From positions 3,681,001 through 3,745,000 of the forward strand of contig NZ_CP146350.1 of assembly GCF_037055355.1 (NCBI RefSeq): a stretch of DNA of 64,000 bases, written 5' to 3'. The notes under the pieces were generated by a model. The model was not told the origin of the DNA and did not search any database. It worked only from the letters and a program-made list of their open reading frames with translations. This document shows, in pieces, positions 33,601-43,593 of the stretch (position 1 is the first letter of the stretch; each line of letters starts with the position of its first letter). The position numbers and the translations under genes are program-made. The stretch is from Streptomyces sp. DG1A-41. GTDB taxonomy: Bacteria; Actinomycetota; Actinomycetes; Streptomycetales; Streptomycetaceae.

Positions 33601-35339
33601 GCGGTGTCACTGGCTGTAGCGTGCTTCTGCGCCGCGGCCAACTGAGCCTTGAGAACGTCGAGCTGCCTCTTCGCCTGCGCCTGCGCCGCCGCGATGTTCG
33701 TCTTGGCCTGGTCGAATTGCGCCTTGTCGGGATAGAACTGGTTGTCCGTGCCCTGGTGGCCCTTGGGAACGATCCGGAACTTCTGCGGGTTGGTGCCGTT
33801 GCACCCCCACAGCCAGGCATCGTGGCTGTTGTCGAACTTGTTCAAGTCCAGGCACTTGTCCGTGGCGACGTTGCGCAACTCGCCGACGGCGCGGATGTCG
33901 AACTGCCACTCCTGCGCCTTGCTGTCGTTGCACGTCCAGATCTGGATCTTCGTGCCATTGGCAGCATTGCTGTTCTCGACGTCCAGACACTTGTCGGACT
34001 TGACGTTGACGAGGTTGTAGCTGTCACCGGAAGCCTCACGGAGCCGCCACTGCTGCCCCGAGGCGTTGTTGCAGGTGTAGATCTGCACCGGGGTGCCGGA
34101 GGTCGTCTTGCCGCCCTCCGCGTCCAGGCACTTGCCCTTGGCCGCCTCGACCTGGATGACCGCCGGCGAGTCTCCGATCCAGCCCGCACCGCCGGGAGCC
34201 CAGTAGTCCTGCCAACGGACCAGACGGTCGGCGACCCACGAGTGCCCCAGCAGGTTCCCCAACGCCTTCGCGCCGGCAGCCAGGGCGTTGGTGGCGCTCT
34301 TGCTGGAATTCAGGATCTGGTTGCGCTGGACCGCCTGCGAGGTGATTTCCCGCTGCCACTCCGAAGCGGCCGTGTCGACCATGCCGCCCAGGACCTTGTT
34401 CGGGTCGATCGGATCCCGCCAGGCACATGACGCGTACCTGGTCTTCAGGTCCTCGACCGCGATCCGGTGTTCGGCGGTACCCGGCTCCGGCGCGGTGCGG
34501 GGAAATCCGCCGGAGGCCAGGAACAGACGGGCGTCATCGGCGCCCTTGCCGTGGAAGGTGTCGAACAGCCCCTGGAACGCCTGCCGTTCCTCGTACTGCC
34601 GCTGCCACTCCCCGCTGGGCAGGTCCGGGTCATAGGGCTTCTCACCGTAGAGCGGGGTACCCAGATCGGTGGCGACCTTCAGGGTCTTCTCGTCGGCCTT
34701 GGGGGTGGGGTCCTCGTAGAAGTCGCCTTCGTCCTTCCAGAACCTGTCGGCGATCCAAGGGGTCAGTCCGGTCTGCGTATAGAAGTCGTCCTCCTCACTG
34801 CCGATCGAGCCGGGCGGGTCCCGCCAGTCGGCCAACGAGTCGAAGCCACCCGGCTGCTCCAGCCCGTCGAGTGGCTCACCCCACTCCCCAAGCTGATTGT
34901 TGAGGGCGTCGAGCTCCTTCCGGGCCGCGTCCCTGTCCCGCTGGTACGCAACGGCCAGCGGGGTCTCTTCCCAGCGATCCCGGTTGGCCAGGGCGTGCAG
35001 CTTGTCCGGCGGCTGGTTGAGCCCGTCCTGCGCGGTCGCGGCCATGGACGGCCCGCCCAGGCGCAGCACCTCCGCCATCAGGCACTGGTCCTGCCGCAGC
35101 TGCTCGGCCGCCGTGTCGTCGGACCAGTGGGGCGAGTCGTCCGCCAGGGCGGCTGCTTCCGTGCCGGTGAGCCGATCCAGCACCTCGGGCTGGACCGCCA
35201 CGCCGGCCAGTACGGCCACGGCCGCCGCGGACGTGACGACAGAGGTCAGGAAACGGGGTCTGCCCGATCTGGTCAGGAAACGGGATCTGGACCGGAAAGG
35301 CCCTGGTCTTGGGCGCAAGAGAGCATCCCTTCGTCGCAA
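30666..35339 (-). CDS. Large secreted polymorphic toxin: ricin-type lectin, long coiled coil, C-terminal deaminase
   Basis: About 1557 residues. A basic N terminus and hydrophobic core (FLTSVVTSAAAVAVLAGVAV) form a Sec signal, cleavage near AAALA-DD. Residues 70-385 are an unassigned globular region. Residues 390-525 are a ricin B-type trefoil with CLDAEGG, CLDVENS and CLDLNKF repeats, a sugar-binding fold. Residues 540-1175 are an Ala/Lys/Glu/Asp-rich alpha-helical rod of degenerate repeats. Residues 1176-1400 lead to a C-terminal deaminase: H1464-S-E1466 (GHSETAILERL) and P-C1493-P-D-C1496 (ERQPCPDCA). This modular layout (export signal, adhesion/spacer, toxic tip, adjacent immunity gene) fits polymorphic toxins. 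The start is TTG at 35339 or TTG at 35318 (better AAGGG site); later ATGs would lose the signal. Confidence 0.8.
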   Translation of the reverse strand: MRRRDALLRPRPGPFRSRSRFLTRSGRPRFLTSVVTSAAAVAVLAGVAVQPEVLDRLTGTEAAALADDSPHWSDDTAAEQLRQDQCLMAEVLRLGGPSMAATAQDGLNQPPDKLHALANRDRWEETPLAVAYQRDRDAARKELDALNNQLGEWGEPLDGLEQPGGFDSLADWRDPPGSIGSEEDDFYTQTGLTPWIADRFWKDEGDFYEDPTPKADEKTLKVATDLGTPLYGEKPYDPDLPSGEWQRQYEERQAFQGLFDTFHGKGADDARLFLASGGFPRTAPEPGTAEHRIAVEDLKTRYASCAWRDPIDPNKVLGGMVDTAASEWQREITSQAVQRNQILNSSKSATNALAAGAKALGNLLGHSWVADRLVRWQDYWAPGGAGWIGDSPAVIQVEAAKGKCLDAEGGKTTSGTPVQIYTCNNASGQQWRLREASGDSYNLVNVKSDKCLDVENSNAANGTKIQIWTCNDSKAQEWQFDIRAVGELRNVATDKCLDLNKFDNSHDAWLWGCNGTNPQKFRIVPKGHQGTDNQFYPDKAQFDQAKTNIAAAQAQAKRQLDVLKAQLAAAQKHATASDTAQKAAYAIADEAGAPRGRGLLVGQQKAQVTSGAAAALEAMVKAGTTAEAATRASAGDSATIAQRALAQAAQSKAEFRKAAAAMAESQAKAAADAAKVHRDNAKKDKETAEAKLTEALKAEGEAKAAAAEARAKRLAAEAEEKTAEAEKKTAAAKQAEAAQHRKNAEAEATKAKDAKDKAEAAEGTAVEKKNAAVKARDNAKAKRDDAWEAEQKADAARAKADAKAAYADSLEAGEAADAARAAANAADKHADDAEAAATRARSEADAATKAAADADAAATRAEAAAKRSRAHADDAQAAKLKSDAAVKTATSAAADAIEASQHASSAAKTAVEMADEAEKQAKTAKSHADAANKEAAKALAASAKAAGFAHVTAQAAVDAGNAAAQVAKPANDAIQLGSPYIDTDSAAGLVVLTGQASKTIAEQQKAVADAHAKNAAAEASAAKNLADQAKGDAKAAYQHAANAAGHASTARTYAKEALGYAADAAKAASNAAASLARTVDYNRQATKDAQAADQAAGRAENHAKDARDSADQAALDAEAARTAAAAAEEAAKDARAAANRADAAATEAEEAAKDAERYAKEAQEAADRAERAGNAQQIETGTVVDETGGAIGNMFYVVDHLQKIGDPQTVKKTDGCDGWIDKLFYQGDCTITAKIRFKAVLDLYMCTARDLDLEQFTCPSGATVYLGQHPTKELSTEVTHNITIAEYQKNVDPIDILFGSWIKCAQKITPGGAGGSWGGCAWAAVDVAALFAGKILRPIADAVKAVDAAARTGIGFTDAYQALRALGLADDVIFRIGTKGLDGLVKTCTRVRTHGLSRAAMAADACPRGLIAYNSDEMSHLAYQYRTQNGYYGADHNVAVAKVPGWNDPKTGDFVIANSGFSGHSETAILERLKAKGFDPKQITALYTERQPCPDCASALTGALKEGTPVTWSVPYHPSFAKEAKDLLARYVRQAGGERMTRHAMTDQQGEEREAHV
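31850..33660 (-). repeat. Degenerate Ala-rich helical repeat region of the toxin gene
   Basis: Around 600 codons dominated by GCC/GCG, AAG, GAG and GAC, with irregular heptad-like iterations such as AADADAAATRAEAAAKRS. They encode the rod of the toxin. Internal similarity makes this stretch prone to recombination and mis-assembly. Confidence 0.65.
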
Positions 35340-35724
35340 AGGAAGGCGGACGGGGGTGCCCTTCAGAAGAGGCGGAGGAGATGCGTGAAGAGCCGGTTTC
35401 GCGGCATGACGGCGTGTCCCTCCCCGTGGCGACGGTGTCCCCCCGGTCGCCGGTTGACGCGCGCTGTGGCCGAGTGGTCAGCTCCGCCGGGCGCGACGAT
35501 CACCTTAGGTACAAGCGTTCGACCGGGCCAGAGGGTTTCTTCGAGGCGGGAGCGGCGTGGCGCAAAAGGCACCATGGGACTTCACCGGTCCGGGAGGCAC
35601 AAGTCCCGTGATGCACCTAGGGATTATCTGTGCGCATCTCGTGAACATGGTGCTGAGTCAGGTGCCCCACAGGGCTGAGATCGACCAAAAACCCACCCAT
35701 GCCTCGACGTTCAGGTGCAGCCCG
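35340..35724. other. Intergenic region upstream of the toxin gene
   Basis: 385 bases with no supported coding frame. It contains the inverted repeat GGACTT-N15-AAGTCC at about 35578-35604 and an AT-richer stretch at 35600-35700. It should carry the promoter of the toxin gene (minus strand) and the 3' end of the response-regulator transcript. No clear -35/-10 pair. Confidence 0.4.
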
Positions 35725-36435
35725 TCAGGCCTCCGGCCCCGTCTCCGGATCCGGCGTCACCGTCCGCGGTAGCGACCCCGCGCGGTCCAGCAGGCCCGTC
35801 CGCGCCGCGAGTGCCGCCGCCTCCAGGCGGGAGCCGACGCCCAGTTTCATCAGGACCCGCTGGACGTGCGTGCGGGCCGTCGACGGGGCGATGCCCATGC
35901 CCGCCGCGATCAGCCGCGTGTCCTCGCCGTCCGCGACGCGGACCAGGACCTCCACCTCCCGGGGCGTGAGCATCGACAGCAACCGCTGGCCCTCGTCGTC
36001 CGGTTGGGCCGCCGGGTTGAGCAACTCACTGAACGCGCCTTGCAGCAGCTGCGGTGCCACCGCCGCCTCCCCGGCCCGGGCCTTCATGATCGCCCGCTCG
36101 ACACCCTCTATGCGCTCGTCGTGACGTACGTACCCCGACGCCCCCGCGGCGAAGGCTGCGGCGATGCCGCGCGGGCTGGGTACCGGTCCCAGGACCAGGA
36201 CCGCGACCTGCGGACGCTCGCGCTTGATCCGCACCACCGGGTCGAAGATCCCCGGCTCCGCCGGCGTGGCCGTCCCCAGCAGGCACACCTCCGGCGCCCG
36301 TGTGATCACCAGCTCCGCCGCCCCCGCGGCCGGCGCCGCCGCGGCCAGTACCCGGTGCCCCCGCAGCTTCAACGCCGAGGCCAGCGCCTCGGCCAGCAGT
36401 CGGTGGTCGTCGACCACCATCAGCCGCACTCCCAT
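35725..36435 (-). CDS. Atypical LuxR-type response regulator lacking the phospho-acceptor Asp
   Basis: 236 residues. Receiver-like domain with VVDDHRLL at the N terminus, but the position of the phosphorylatable Asp is Gly54 (EVCLLGTATP), and the conserved Lys of the receiver is replaced in GASGYVRHDE. It therefore cannot be activated by ordinary phosphotransfer. The C-terminal NarL/LuxR HTH is intact: MLTPREVEVLVRVADGEDTR, AAGMGIAPSTARTHVQRVLMKLGV. The ATG at 36435 follows GGGGGG. It is an orphan between the toxin locus and the beta-propeller genes. Pseudo-receivers in Streptomyces can respond to ligands instead of phosphate; that is a possibility, not evidence. Confidence 0.85.
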   Translation of the reverse strand: MGVRLMVVDDHRLLAEALASALKLRGHRVLAAAAPAAGAAELVITRAPEVCLLGTATPAEPGIFDPVVRIKRERPQVAVLVLGPVPSPRGIAAAFAAGASGYVRHDERIEGVERAIMKARAGEAAVAPQLLQGAFSELLNPAAQPDDEGQRLLSMLTPREVEVLVRVADGEDTRLIAAGMGIAPSTARTHVQRVLMKLGVGSRLEAAALAARTGLLDRAGSLPRTVTPDPETGPEA

Positions 36436-36604
36436 CGAGCAACCCCCCAGTCACCCCGGTCCCCCCAGATGGAAGCCCCCCGGCTCCCCCGCCTTCATGC
36501 CCCCGGAAGCTACACGCTTGTTCGACGTTGCGCTCCCCTACCCGCGAGAATCGCCCCGGATCGCCGAAATTCCTCTCATTCGAGGTTGACTGAGCCAAAC
36601 GCGA

Positions 36605-36636
36605 ACGGTCCCGCCCCTGAACAGGGACGGGACCGT
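36605..36636 (-). terminator. Terminator of the beta-propeller gene pair
   Basis: ACGGTCCCG (36605-36613) and CGGGACCGT (36628-36636) are exact complements, extended by CCCTG/CAGGG inside. It lies 39 bases downstream of the stop at 36675. Confidence 0.65.
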
Positions 36637-36674
36637 ACCGGCACCGAGTCGATCACCAAGCGGCCATCGATCGA

Positions 36675-38435
36675 TCAGCTCGTACCGAAGCCGATCGCGA
36701 GGTACTCCTTCTCATTCGTGCTGCCGCTCCGCTTGCTGGCGTACACCTTGGACATGAACAGGTGCCCGTCGCCGTACAGCAACTCGGAGTACTCCGGCGA
36801 CATGGCGGCCTCCACGTCGCGCACCGTGTCCGTCGCCGGGTTCTCCAGCAGCTTCGTCTGCTTGAAGCTGCCTCCGTCGATGCTCACGATCTGCCCGCCC
36901 TTGTCGTACGGCGGCCGCTTGTACGCGATCAGGTTGCCGCCGTCCATGCGCAGCGGCGAGATCGTGTAGCCGTCGCCCGCGTCGGCCCGCTGCCCGGTCT
37001 GCTTGCCGGTGGCGAGGTCGAAGGCGACGATCTCGTTGGTCTGGCTGTACTCGCCGCTGCCGTCGTGCTCCTCGGTCGGCAGGTACAGCCGGTCGCCGCC
37101 GACGGCCAGCTTGGTGCAGTACTCGATGCGGGTGATGCCCTCGCAGCGGGCCGCGAACTGCTCGCCCGGCGCGGAGATGCGCGTGCGCAGCTTGCCGGTC
37201 TTGTTGTCGATGGAGAAGAAGTCGGAGATGCCGCTGCCGTCGCCCGCGGAGTCGCCGACGTCGGCGGCCACGACGAGCGGGTTGGTCGACGCGATGCTCG
37301 CGTACTCGATGCCCTGGGACATCTTGTACTCCGAAATCACCTTCCCGGACTTCGGGTCGATGGTCTGGATGTGCAGCTGCCGCTGCCCGTACGTGCCGCA
37401 CTTGCGCACCGCGACCAGCTTCTCGCCGCCGCCGTACCCGGCGTCATAGCAGGAGTCGGCCGGCTTCGGGCTCCACAGGAGCTTGCCGGAGACGTCGAAG
37501 GCGGCGCCGCCGCTGGAGCTGCCGACGGCGACGGTCTTCCCGCTGACCGTGACATTGTCGAAGCTGATCAGCTGGTCACCGGTCTTGACGGTCTTGGTCC
37601 ACAGCTCCTTGCCGGCGTCGAGATCGATCAGGGCGATCTGGCTGCACCCGTGCGAAGGGTCGGCCTTGGTCGGCATCGCGGGCTGGTAGAGGACCGCCGT
37701 CTTGTTGTCGTCGGTGACGTGGCGGCTGGCCTGGCAGACCGGGCCGTCCAGCGGGATCTTCCACAGCTCGCCGCCCTTGTCGCGGTCGTAGCCGACGATC
37801 TCGGCGACGCCGCTCTTGACGTACGCCTTGTCGGTGAGCCACGAGCCGGAGACGACGACCGTGCTGTCGTTCTTCACCTCGGGCATCGGGACCTGGAAGA
37901 GGACCTTGGCACCGGGGTCGGCCGGGGCCTTCTCCTTGCCGCTGGAGCCGGCGCCGCCGTTGCCGTCGTCCGTGCCGCCGGTGCCGCCGCCGGAGCCGGC
38001 GGTGTCGTCCTTCTTGCCGTCGTCCTTGGACGAGGAATACCAGACGCCGCCGCCGACGATCAGGGCGATCGCCACGACCGCGGCGACGATGATGGCCAGC
38101 TGCGCGTTGAACTTCCCGCCCCCGCCCGGCTGTCCGGGCTGCGGCTGGAGCGGCATGGCCGGCTGCGGATAGCCGTAACCGGGCTGCCCGTACCCTGGAT
38201 GCCCTGGCGGTCCGGGCTGGCCCGGCTGGCCCGGCTGGCCCGGCTGGCCCGGCTGGCCGTAAGGCGCCTGCCCGTACGGCCCCGGATGCTGGCCGGGGTA
38301 GCCGTAGCCGGGCGGAGCCTGGGGCGGCTGGGGCGCCTGCGGATAGCCGTACCCCGGCTGCGGGGGCTGGTCCTGGGGCGGCCCGAAGCCTCCCCCGGGC
38401 GGGGGCTGCTGGGGCGGCGGAGGCGGCTGGGTCAT
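36675..38435 (-). CDS. Membrane-anchored PQQ-like beta-propeller protein (copy 1)
   Basis: 586 residues. The first 105 are a Pro/Gln/Gly/Tyr-rich cytoplasmic tail (PGYGYPQAPQPPQAPPGYG, four GQP repeats). One transmembrane helix at about 110-132 (LAIIVAAVVAIALIVGGGVW), a Gly/Asp-rich spacer and an extracytoplasmic domain of about 400 residues with repeated strand motifs such as GGELWKIPLDGP, GKELWTKTVK and GKLLWSP, the pattern of PQQ/WD-like propeller blades. Paired Cys residues suggest disulfides. Similar proteins are common in streptomycetes next to serine/threonine kinase genes, where the tail and propeller resemble kinase sensor parts; here no kinase is present. It is a tandem paralogue of the next gene. 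Function unknown. Confidence 0.75.
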   Translation of the reverse strand: MTQPPPPPQQPPPGGGFGPPQDQPPQPGYGYPQAPQPPQAPPGYGYPGQHPGPYGQAPYGQPGQPGQPGQPGQPGPPGHPGYGQPGYGYPQPAMPLQPQPGQPGGGGKFNAQLAIIVAAVVAIALIVGGGVWYSSSKDDGKKDDTAGSGGGTGGTDDGNGGAGSSGKEKAPADPGAKVLFQVPMPEVKNDSTVVVSGSWLTDKAYVKSGVAEIVGYDRDKGGELWKIPLDGPVCQASRHVTDDNKTAVLYQPAMPTKADPSHGCSQIALIDLDAGKELWTKTVKTGDQLISFDNVTVSGKTVAVGSSSGGAAFDVSGKLLWSPKPADSCYDAGYGGGEKLVAVRKCGTYGQRQLHIQTIDPKSGKVISEYKMSQGIEYASIASTNPLVVAADVGDSAGDGSGISDFFSIDNKTGKLRTRISAPGEQFAARCEGITRIEYCTKLAVGGDRLYLPTEEHDGSGEYSQTNEIVAFDLATGKQTGQRADAGDGYTISPLRMDGGNLIAYKRPPYDKGGQIVSIDGGSFKQTKLLENPATDTVRDVEAAMSPEYSELLYGDGHLFMSKVYASKRSGSTNEKEYLAIGFGTS

Positions 38436-38498
38436 GGCGTGAGTACCTCGCGGAAGGGGACGGACGACGAAGACGAAGCGGAACCGAAGAGGGAAGAG

Positions 38499-40280
38499 TC
38501 ACTTGCCGTAGGCGAGCATCAACTTCTCCTTCGTGTCGTCGTTTCCGCTCAGCCGCGTGGTCGAGATGTAGAAGCGCCCGTCGACCCAGTCGGTGTCCTT
38601 GGAGAAGAAGCCGTTCTCGATGTCCGCGGCGCCCTGCGGGTTCTGGAGCAGCCTGACCGGCTTGTGGCCGCTGCCGCCGGTCGGGATGGACACGACCTGG
38701 CCGCCCGCGTCGTACGACGGCTTCACATAGGCGATGAGCTTGCCGCCCTCGACCTTCATCGGCAGCATCGACTCGTCGGCCGGGGACTTCACCCGCCACT
38801 TCTCCTTGCCGTCGGCGAGGTTGACCGCGACGATCTCGTTGGCGCCGGCGGTCGCCTCCGTCGGGAGGTAGAGCGTGGTGTCGTCGGCGGCGACGCCCTG
38901 ACAGCCCTGGAGGTCGCGTTCGAGGATGGCCCAGCCGCACTCGGGGGCGAAGTCCTCGTCGAAGCCGACCTGCGAGCGGAACTTGCCGCCGGAGGTGAAG
39001 GTGGAGATGTTCCAGGCCTTCTTGTCCTTGTTGGTGCTGTAGACGACCAGCGGGCTGACCGAGTAGGTGCGCGCGACCCGCCAGCCCTTGTCGAACGGCT
39101 GGGTCCACTTGACGTCGCCGGTGCGCGGGTCGAGCTCCTGCACCTCGTCGTGCTCCTTGTCGGTGCCGGCACCGCAGGAGGCGACGGCGATCAGCTTCTC
39201 GCCGCCGGCGAACGCGGAGGGGAAGCATGCGCTGCCGTAGCGCTTGTGGTCGAAGAGCTTGTCGCCGTTGGTGACGTCGTAGGCCGTACCGGACTGGGAG
39301 CGGCCCACCATCAGCGTCTTGCCGGTGATGGACAGTTCGACGGAGAGCGTGGAGTCGAACAGGGCGCCGTCGCCGACCTCCTGCTTCCAGCCCTTCTCAC
39401 CGGTGTTGAGGTCGATCTCCTGGAGCTGGTTGCACTTGGCGCGGTCGCTGCTGCCGCTCATGTACGCGACGACGATCTTGTCGTCGGACGTCTTCTGCGG
39501 GGTGGTCGCGCAGATTTTCTGCGGGAAGGTGATCACGTCCCAGGCCGGCTTGCCGTCACCGACGTTGTAGCCGAAGAGCTGCTCGTACGCCGCCTTCACC
39601 GCGGTCTTGTCGGTGATCCACATGCCGGGGGCGTCGGCGCCGGAACCGGGCGCGTCGGGCGCCTCCTTGTACCAGAGGACCTTCGCCTCGCCCGCCTGGC
39701 GGCCCTCGTTGAGGTTCTCCGGGTCCTCGCCGCCGTCGCCGCTGCCGTCACCTGGGTTGACCGGGGCGGAGGCGCCGGGCTTGCCGTCGTTGCTCGGCTG
39801 GGCGACCGGCTTCTTCTTGCCCTTGCCGTCGTCGCCGCCGGTGACCGCCCACACGGTACCGCCGACCACGAGCAGGGCGGCCACGGCGGCGCCGATGATC
39901 AGGGCGGGCTTGCCCTTGAAGGGGTTGCCGGAGCCGCCCCCGGGCGGGGTACCGGGCGCGCCGGGGTACTGCGGCTGCTGCGGGTAGCCGTAGCCGGGCG
40001 GGCCGCACGGCCCCGGCTGCTGCGGCTGGCCGTAGGGCCCGGAGTTGTACGGTCCCGGCTGCCCGTACGGACCGGGCTGCGCGTACGGTCCGGGCTGCTG
40101 CGGGGGCTGCTGGGGGTAGCCGTATCCAGGCTGCGGCGGCCCCTGCGGGGGCGGTGGCGTCCGGGGCGGTCCCTGGGGCGGCGGCGGGGTCTGCGGTGCC
40201 CCGAAGCCACCGCCCTGCGGCGGCTGGTCCTGCGGTGCTCCGAAGCCACCGTGAGGTGGCTGACTGGGCGGCTGAGTCAT
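38499..40280 (-). CDS. Membrane-anchored PQQ-like beta-propeller protein (copy 2)
   Basis: 593 residues, same architecture as the neighbour: Pro/Gln/Gly/Tyr-rich tail of about 120 residues, helix PALIIGAAVAALLVVGGTVW, an acidic spacer and a propeller with blades such as GEKGWKQEVGDG, GDVKWTQPFDKG and GKEKWRVKSP. The N-terminal octad MTQPPxxP and the GYGYPQ motif are shared, so the two arose by tandem duplication and have diverged strongly in the propeller. Start is the ATG at 40280 after GGGGGAG. The 63-base gap to copy 1 suggests one transcript. Function unknown; the extracellular propeller may bind a ligand or protein. Confidence 0.75.
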   Translation of the reverse strand: MTQPPSQPPHGGFGAPQDQPPQGGGFGAPQTPPPPQGPPRTPPPPQGPPQPGYGYPQQPPQQPGPYAQPGPYGQPGPYNSGPYGQPQQPGPCGPPGYGYPQQPQYPGAPGTPPGGGSGNPFKGKPALIIGAAVAALLVVGGTVWAVTGGDDGKGKKKPVAQPSNDGKPGASAPVNPGDGSGDGGEDPENLNEGRQAGEAKVLWYKEAPDAPGSGADAPGMWITDKTAVKAAYEQLFGYNVGDGKPAWDVITFPQKICATTPQKTSDDKIVVAYMSGSSDRAKCNQLQEIDLNTGEKGWKQEVGDGALFDSTLSVELSITGKTLMVGRSQSGTAYDVTNGDKLFDHKRYGSACFPSAFAGGEKLIAVASCGAGTDKEHDEVQELDPRTGDVKWTQPFDKGWRVARTYSVSPLVVYSTNKDKKAWNISTFTSGGKFRSQVGFDEDFAPECGWAILERDLQGCQGVAADDTTLYLPTEATAGANEIVAVNLADGKEKWRVKSPADESMLPMKVEGGKLIAYVKPSYDAGGQVVSIPTGGSGHKPVRLLQNPQGAADIENGFFSKDTDWVDGRFYISTTRLSGNDDTKEKLMLAYGK

Positions 40281-40380
40281 CAGCGGCTCCCCCGTTCGAT
40301 CACTGATTTTTAGCCACGCCCTGAGGTGCTCAATGGGCTCAGAGTCGCTTCATGAAGTTCTAAGACGGCTCTTTCTATCA

Positions 40381-40403
40381 CCCGGTGCCGACAGCACACC
40401 GGG
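40381..40403. terminator. Hairpin between ABC-F and beta-propeller genes
   Basis: CCCGGTG (40381-40387) pairs with CACCGGG (40397-40403) around nine bases, downstream of the ABC-F stop at 40473. A TTGAGC...TAAAAA pair on the minus strand between 40305 and 40340 may be the promoter of the propeller genes. Confidence 0.4.
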
Positions 40404-40472
40404 CCGTGTCATCCCCTGTTCCCAAGGGAGGACCGGCCCGTGATGCCGCCGTTATGCGCCTTCACGCACCCT

Positions 40473-42281
<1,809 letters not shown>

Positions 42282-42352
42282 TTCTCTCCTGACGAGGGGG
42301 GTGGATCGACCCTCCAGGGTAGTCGGGCGGCGGGGTGCTCCGGCCGGGGTGT

Positions 42353-42629
42353 TCAGGAGTGCTCGGCGGCCTCCTGGCGCTGCTGGTACCGCCACACGTC
42401 CAGCAGCCTCTCGTCGCCCCGCAGCTCCTCGGCGACGGGGCCGATCCGGTGCTCGGCCTCCACACAGCGCCTCCAGCAGCGCTTCGGCGACGGGTTCGTC
42501 GTAGGCCGCCACGGCCCGGCGGAGGTCCGGCAGGCCGTCGACGAGGAGCTCGCGGTCGGCCCCGGACTCCAACAGTGCCCGGACCTCGTCCCCGTCTCCG
42601 CGTCGTACGGCCGCGACCAGTTCTTCCAC
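42353..42629 (-). pseudogene. Small ankyrin-like protein gene with a frameshift
   Basis: From the GTG at 42629 (GGGGGG site) the frame gives VEELVAAVRRGDGDEVRALLESGADRELLVDGLPDL..., an ankyrin-repeat-like pattern, and continues sensibly to VAEALLEAL near 42463. From there the sensible sequence (VEAEHRIGPVAEELRGDERLLDVWRYQQRQE, end at 42353) is in another frame. GCGCTGTGTGGAGG holds one base too many or two too few for a continuous reading. The joined product would be about 91 residues. It is either a recent pseudogene or a sequencing error. It lies between ispE and the ABC-F gene, on the same strand. Confidence 0.65.
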
Positions 42630-42693
42630 GCCTGCCCCCCGTTGGGAAACAACCGGAGGAGCCCAAGCGCCCGGAACCGGACGCGGCACGTGA

Positions 42694-43593
42694 TCAACGC
42701 CCCGCGACCGTCGCCCCGGGTGCCGGACCCGACGCCGTCCGCACGGTCCGGCACGTGCCCGACGCCACCAGCGCCTGCGCCACCGCGGCCGCCGACTCCG
42801 GGTCGCGGACCAGGAACGCCGTGGTCGGGCCGGAGCCGGAGACCAGGGCGGCGAGGGCACCGGCGGCGCGGCCGGTGGCCAGGGTGCCCGCGAGCTCCGG
42901 GAACAGGGAGAGGGCCGCGGGCTGGAGGTCGTTGGAGACGGCGGCGGCGAGCGCGTCCGGGTCGCCCTTCGCCAGGGCGGCGAGGAGTTCCTGGGAGGCA
43001 ACCGGCTCGGGGATGTCCGTGCCCTCGCCGAGCCGGTCGAACTCCCGGAAGACGGCCGGGGTGGACAGGCCGCGGCCGGCCATCGCGAACACCCAGTGGA
43101 AGGCGCCGCCGACCTCCAGGGGCGTCAGCTGCTCGCCCCGCCCGATGCCCAGCGCCGCCCCGCCGACCAGGCTGAACGGCACGTCGCTGCCCAACTCGGC
43201 GCAGATGTCGAGCAGTTCCTCCCGGGACGCGCCGGTCTCCCACAGCGCGTCGCAGGCGACCAGCGCGCCGGCGCCGTCCGCGCTGCCGCCCGCCATGCCG
43301 CCGGCGACGGGGATGTCCTTGGCGATGTGGATGTGGACGTCGGGCGTCCGGCCGTACCGCTCGGCGAGCGCTTCAGCCGCCCGCGCGGCCAGATTCGTAC
43401 GGTCCAGGGGGACCTGGTCGGCGTCCGGGCCCTCGCAGGTGAGGCGGAGCTCGTCGGCCGGGGTGACGGTGACCTCGTCGTAGAGACCGACCGCGAGGAA
43501 GACGTTGGCCAGGGGGTGGAAGCCGTCGGGGCGGGCGGGGCCGACCGCCAGTTGGACGTTGACCTTGGCGGGGACCCGGACCGTCACGCTCAC
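42694..43593 (-). CDS. ispE: 4-diphosphocytidyl-2-C-methyl-D-erythritol kinase
   Basis: 299 residues, GHMP kinase of the MEP isoprenoid pathway; phosphorylates CDP-methylerythritol. [28 protein letters not shown] at the N terminus carries the PAK(V)N and DG(F/Y)H motifs, followed by [18 protein letters not shown] (ATP loop) and the C-terminal [11 protein letters not shown]. Start is the GTG at 43593, overlapping the rsmA stop by GTGA; GGAG lies seven bases before. Part of the tatD-rpfB-rsmA-ispE block also present in mycobacteria. Confidence 0.94.
   Translation of the reverse strand: MSVTVRVPAKVNVQLAVGPARPDGFHPLANVFLAVGLYDEVTVTPADELRLTCEGPDADQVPLDRTNLAARAAEALAERYGRTPDVHIHIAKDIPVAGGMAGGSADGAGALVACDALWETGASREELLDICAELGSDVPFSLVGGAALGIGRGEQLTPLEVGGAFHWVFAMAGRGLSTPAVFREFDRLGEGTDIPEPVASQELLAALAKGDPDALAAAVSNDLQPAALSLFPELAGTLATGRAAGALAALVSGSGPTTAFLVRDPESAAAVAQALVASGTCRTVRTASGPAPGATVAGR

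Noticed and set aside
31850..33660. Ala-rich repeats considered as a separate gene or transposon
   Set aside because: They are in one continuous frame between the lectin and deaminase parts of the toxin, with no terminal inverted repeats or transposase.
36762..40313. Plus-strand open frame of about 1180 codons opposite the beta-propeller genes
   Set aside because: Antisense shadow: the propeller genes have ribosome sites, a membrane helix and blade motifs in their own frames, while this frame is low-complexity Val/Leu/Gly/Asp/Arg.
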